7,376 nt of DNA, taken from contig JAFTNX010000018.1 in the NCBI GenBank assembly GCA_017451665.1, forward strand, positions 1 to 7,376. The letters are read 5' to 3'. Positions within the stretch are counted from its first letter, which is position 1; each line of letters starts with the position of its first letter. The position numbers and the translations under genes were made by a program. This document shows, piece after piece, positions 7,049 through 7,376 of this stretch. The notes under the pieces are model-generated. The model was not told the DNA's origin and did no database searches. It worked only from the letters and a program-made list of their open reading frames with translations. This DNA is from Oscillospiraceae bacterium (GTDB lineage Bacteria > Bacillota > Clostridia > Oscillospirales > Ruminococcaceae).

Positions 7049-7077
7049 TTGACAAAAGTTTTATTATATGCTAAAAT
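7049..7077 (+). promoter_or_regulatory. strong extended -10 promoter of the serine tRNA genes
   Basis: Perfect -35 TTGACA (7049-7054), a 17-base spacer, and -10 TAAAAT (7072-7077) preceded by TG one base away (TGC-TAAAAT), an extended -10. Transcription should start near 7084, about 30 bases before the first tRNA. Confidence 0.87.
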
Positions 7078-7079
7078 AA

Positions 7080-7105
7080 TTAAGTCGTCACGAGAGATGA
7101 CTTAA
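7080..7105 (+). other. hairpin in the tRNA leader region
   Basis: TTAAGTC (7080-7086) pairs perfectly with GACTTAA (7099-7105), with further possible pairing inside (GTCA with TGA). It lies between the -10 box and the tRNA start. If transcription starts near 7084, part of the left arm is lost from the RNA. No T run follows, so it is not a terminator. It may be a processing signal, a protein site, or chance. Confidence 0.4.
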
Positions 7106-7113
7106 ATGAATAT

Positions 7114-7202
<89 letters not shown>

Positions 7203-7211
7203 CTTAATTTT

Positions 7212-7234
7212 ACGGAGTAATCCGTTATTTTTTT
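7212..7234 (+). terminator. weak terminator-like hairpin between the two tRNA genes
   Basis: ACGGA-GTAA-TCCGT forms a 5-bp stem with a GTAA loop, followed by TATTTTTTT and more T-rich sequence. The stem is short, so termination would be partial at most. The second tRNA has no visible promoter of its own and needs read-through from the first. The hairpin may also guide processing between the two tRNAs. Confidence 0.4.
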
Positions 7235-7243
7235 ATTATTTTT

Positions 7244-7333
7244 GCAGAAATACCCAAGTGGTGAAGGGGCTCCCCTGCTAAGGGAGTAGGTCTGGAAACG
7301 GGCGCGAGGGTTCAAATCCCTCTTTCTGCGCCA
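7244..7333 (+). tRNA. tRNA-Ser (anticodon GCT)
   Basis: Class II tRNA with encoded CCA. The acceptor GCAGAAA (7244-7250) pairs with TTTCTGC (7323-7329), then discriminator G and CCA. The anticodon arm CTCCC-CTGCTAA-GGGAG puts GCT at 7277-7279. A long variable arm follows, then the T arm GAGGG-TTCAAAT-CCCTC. It reads AGC and AGU. With the upstream tRNA-Ser(TGA) it can cover all serine codons. It lies 41 bases downstream and is probably cotranscribed. Confidence 0.97.
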
Positions 7334-7373
7334 AATAAAAGTCATTACCGTATGGTGATGGCTTTTATTTTTT
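7333..7373 (+). terminator. intrinsic terminator of the serine tRNA transcript
   Basis: A 17-bp stem pairs 7333-7349 with 7354-7370, with only two G-U wobbles and a GTAT loop. It ends in a run of T (7368-7373). The stem begins at the final A of the second tRNA's CCA, so termination directly abuts the tRNA. Confidence 0.93.
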
Positions 7374-7376
7374 GTA

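Noticed and set aside
6880..7074. 64-residue plus-strand open frame across the divergent promoter region
   Set aside because: It consists of Lys/Phe/Ile-rich translation of AT-rich promoter DNA and phased A-tracts and overlaps the tRNA promoter.

Overview
The window looks like chromosomal sequence from a low-GC Gram-positive anaerobe, most likely a gut-type Clostridia member of the Ruminococcus/Oscillospiraceae kind. I infer this from AT-rich DNA, strong AGGAGG-type ribosome binding sites, sigma-A promoters with 17-bp spacers, tRNA genes with encoded CCA, the MEP isoprenoid gene ispE, and an Lrp/aminotransferase pair resembling Bacillus subtilis AlaR/AlaT (YugG/YugH). All protein genes are on the minus strand; two serine tRNA genes at the right edge are on the plus strand.

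Right edge (about 6880-7376): a divergent promoter region. Leftward, a promoter (TTGAAT-17-TATAAT) drives a large membrane-anchored surface protein (4583-6877). It has a signal anchor, three calcium-binding Asp-rich repeats, a beta domain, a von Willebrand factor A domain with an intact MIDAS, and a C-terminal domain I cannot assign firmly. An intrinsic terminator follows it directly. Rightward, an extended -10 promoter (TTGACA-17-TAAAAT) preceded by 10-bp-phased A-tracts drives tRNA-Ser(UGA) and tRNA-Ser(GCU), which together serve all six serine codons and end in a strong terminator.

Left (1-4537): a compact leftward operon from a near-consensus promoter (TTGACT-17-TATAAT). Its order is an Lrp/AsnC regulator, a PLP aminotransferase (GTGA overlap with the regulator), ispE, a zinc-ribbon single-pass membrane protein, and a PflX-like radical SAM protein cut by the window edge. 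The gaps are 3 to 13 bases and I see no internal terminator, so one transcript is likely. The first two genes probably form a self-regulated amino-acid module. The last three look like unrelated housekeeping or envelope genes sharing the transcript.

I see no CRISPR array, phage, transposon, toxin-antitoxin or defence system. The points most worth a second look are an 18-bp dyad at the start of the surface-protein transcript, a 16-bp dyad at the start of the Lrp operon, the curved-DNA or UP-like block before the tRNA promoter, and the domain make-up of the two envelope proteins.
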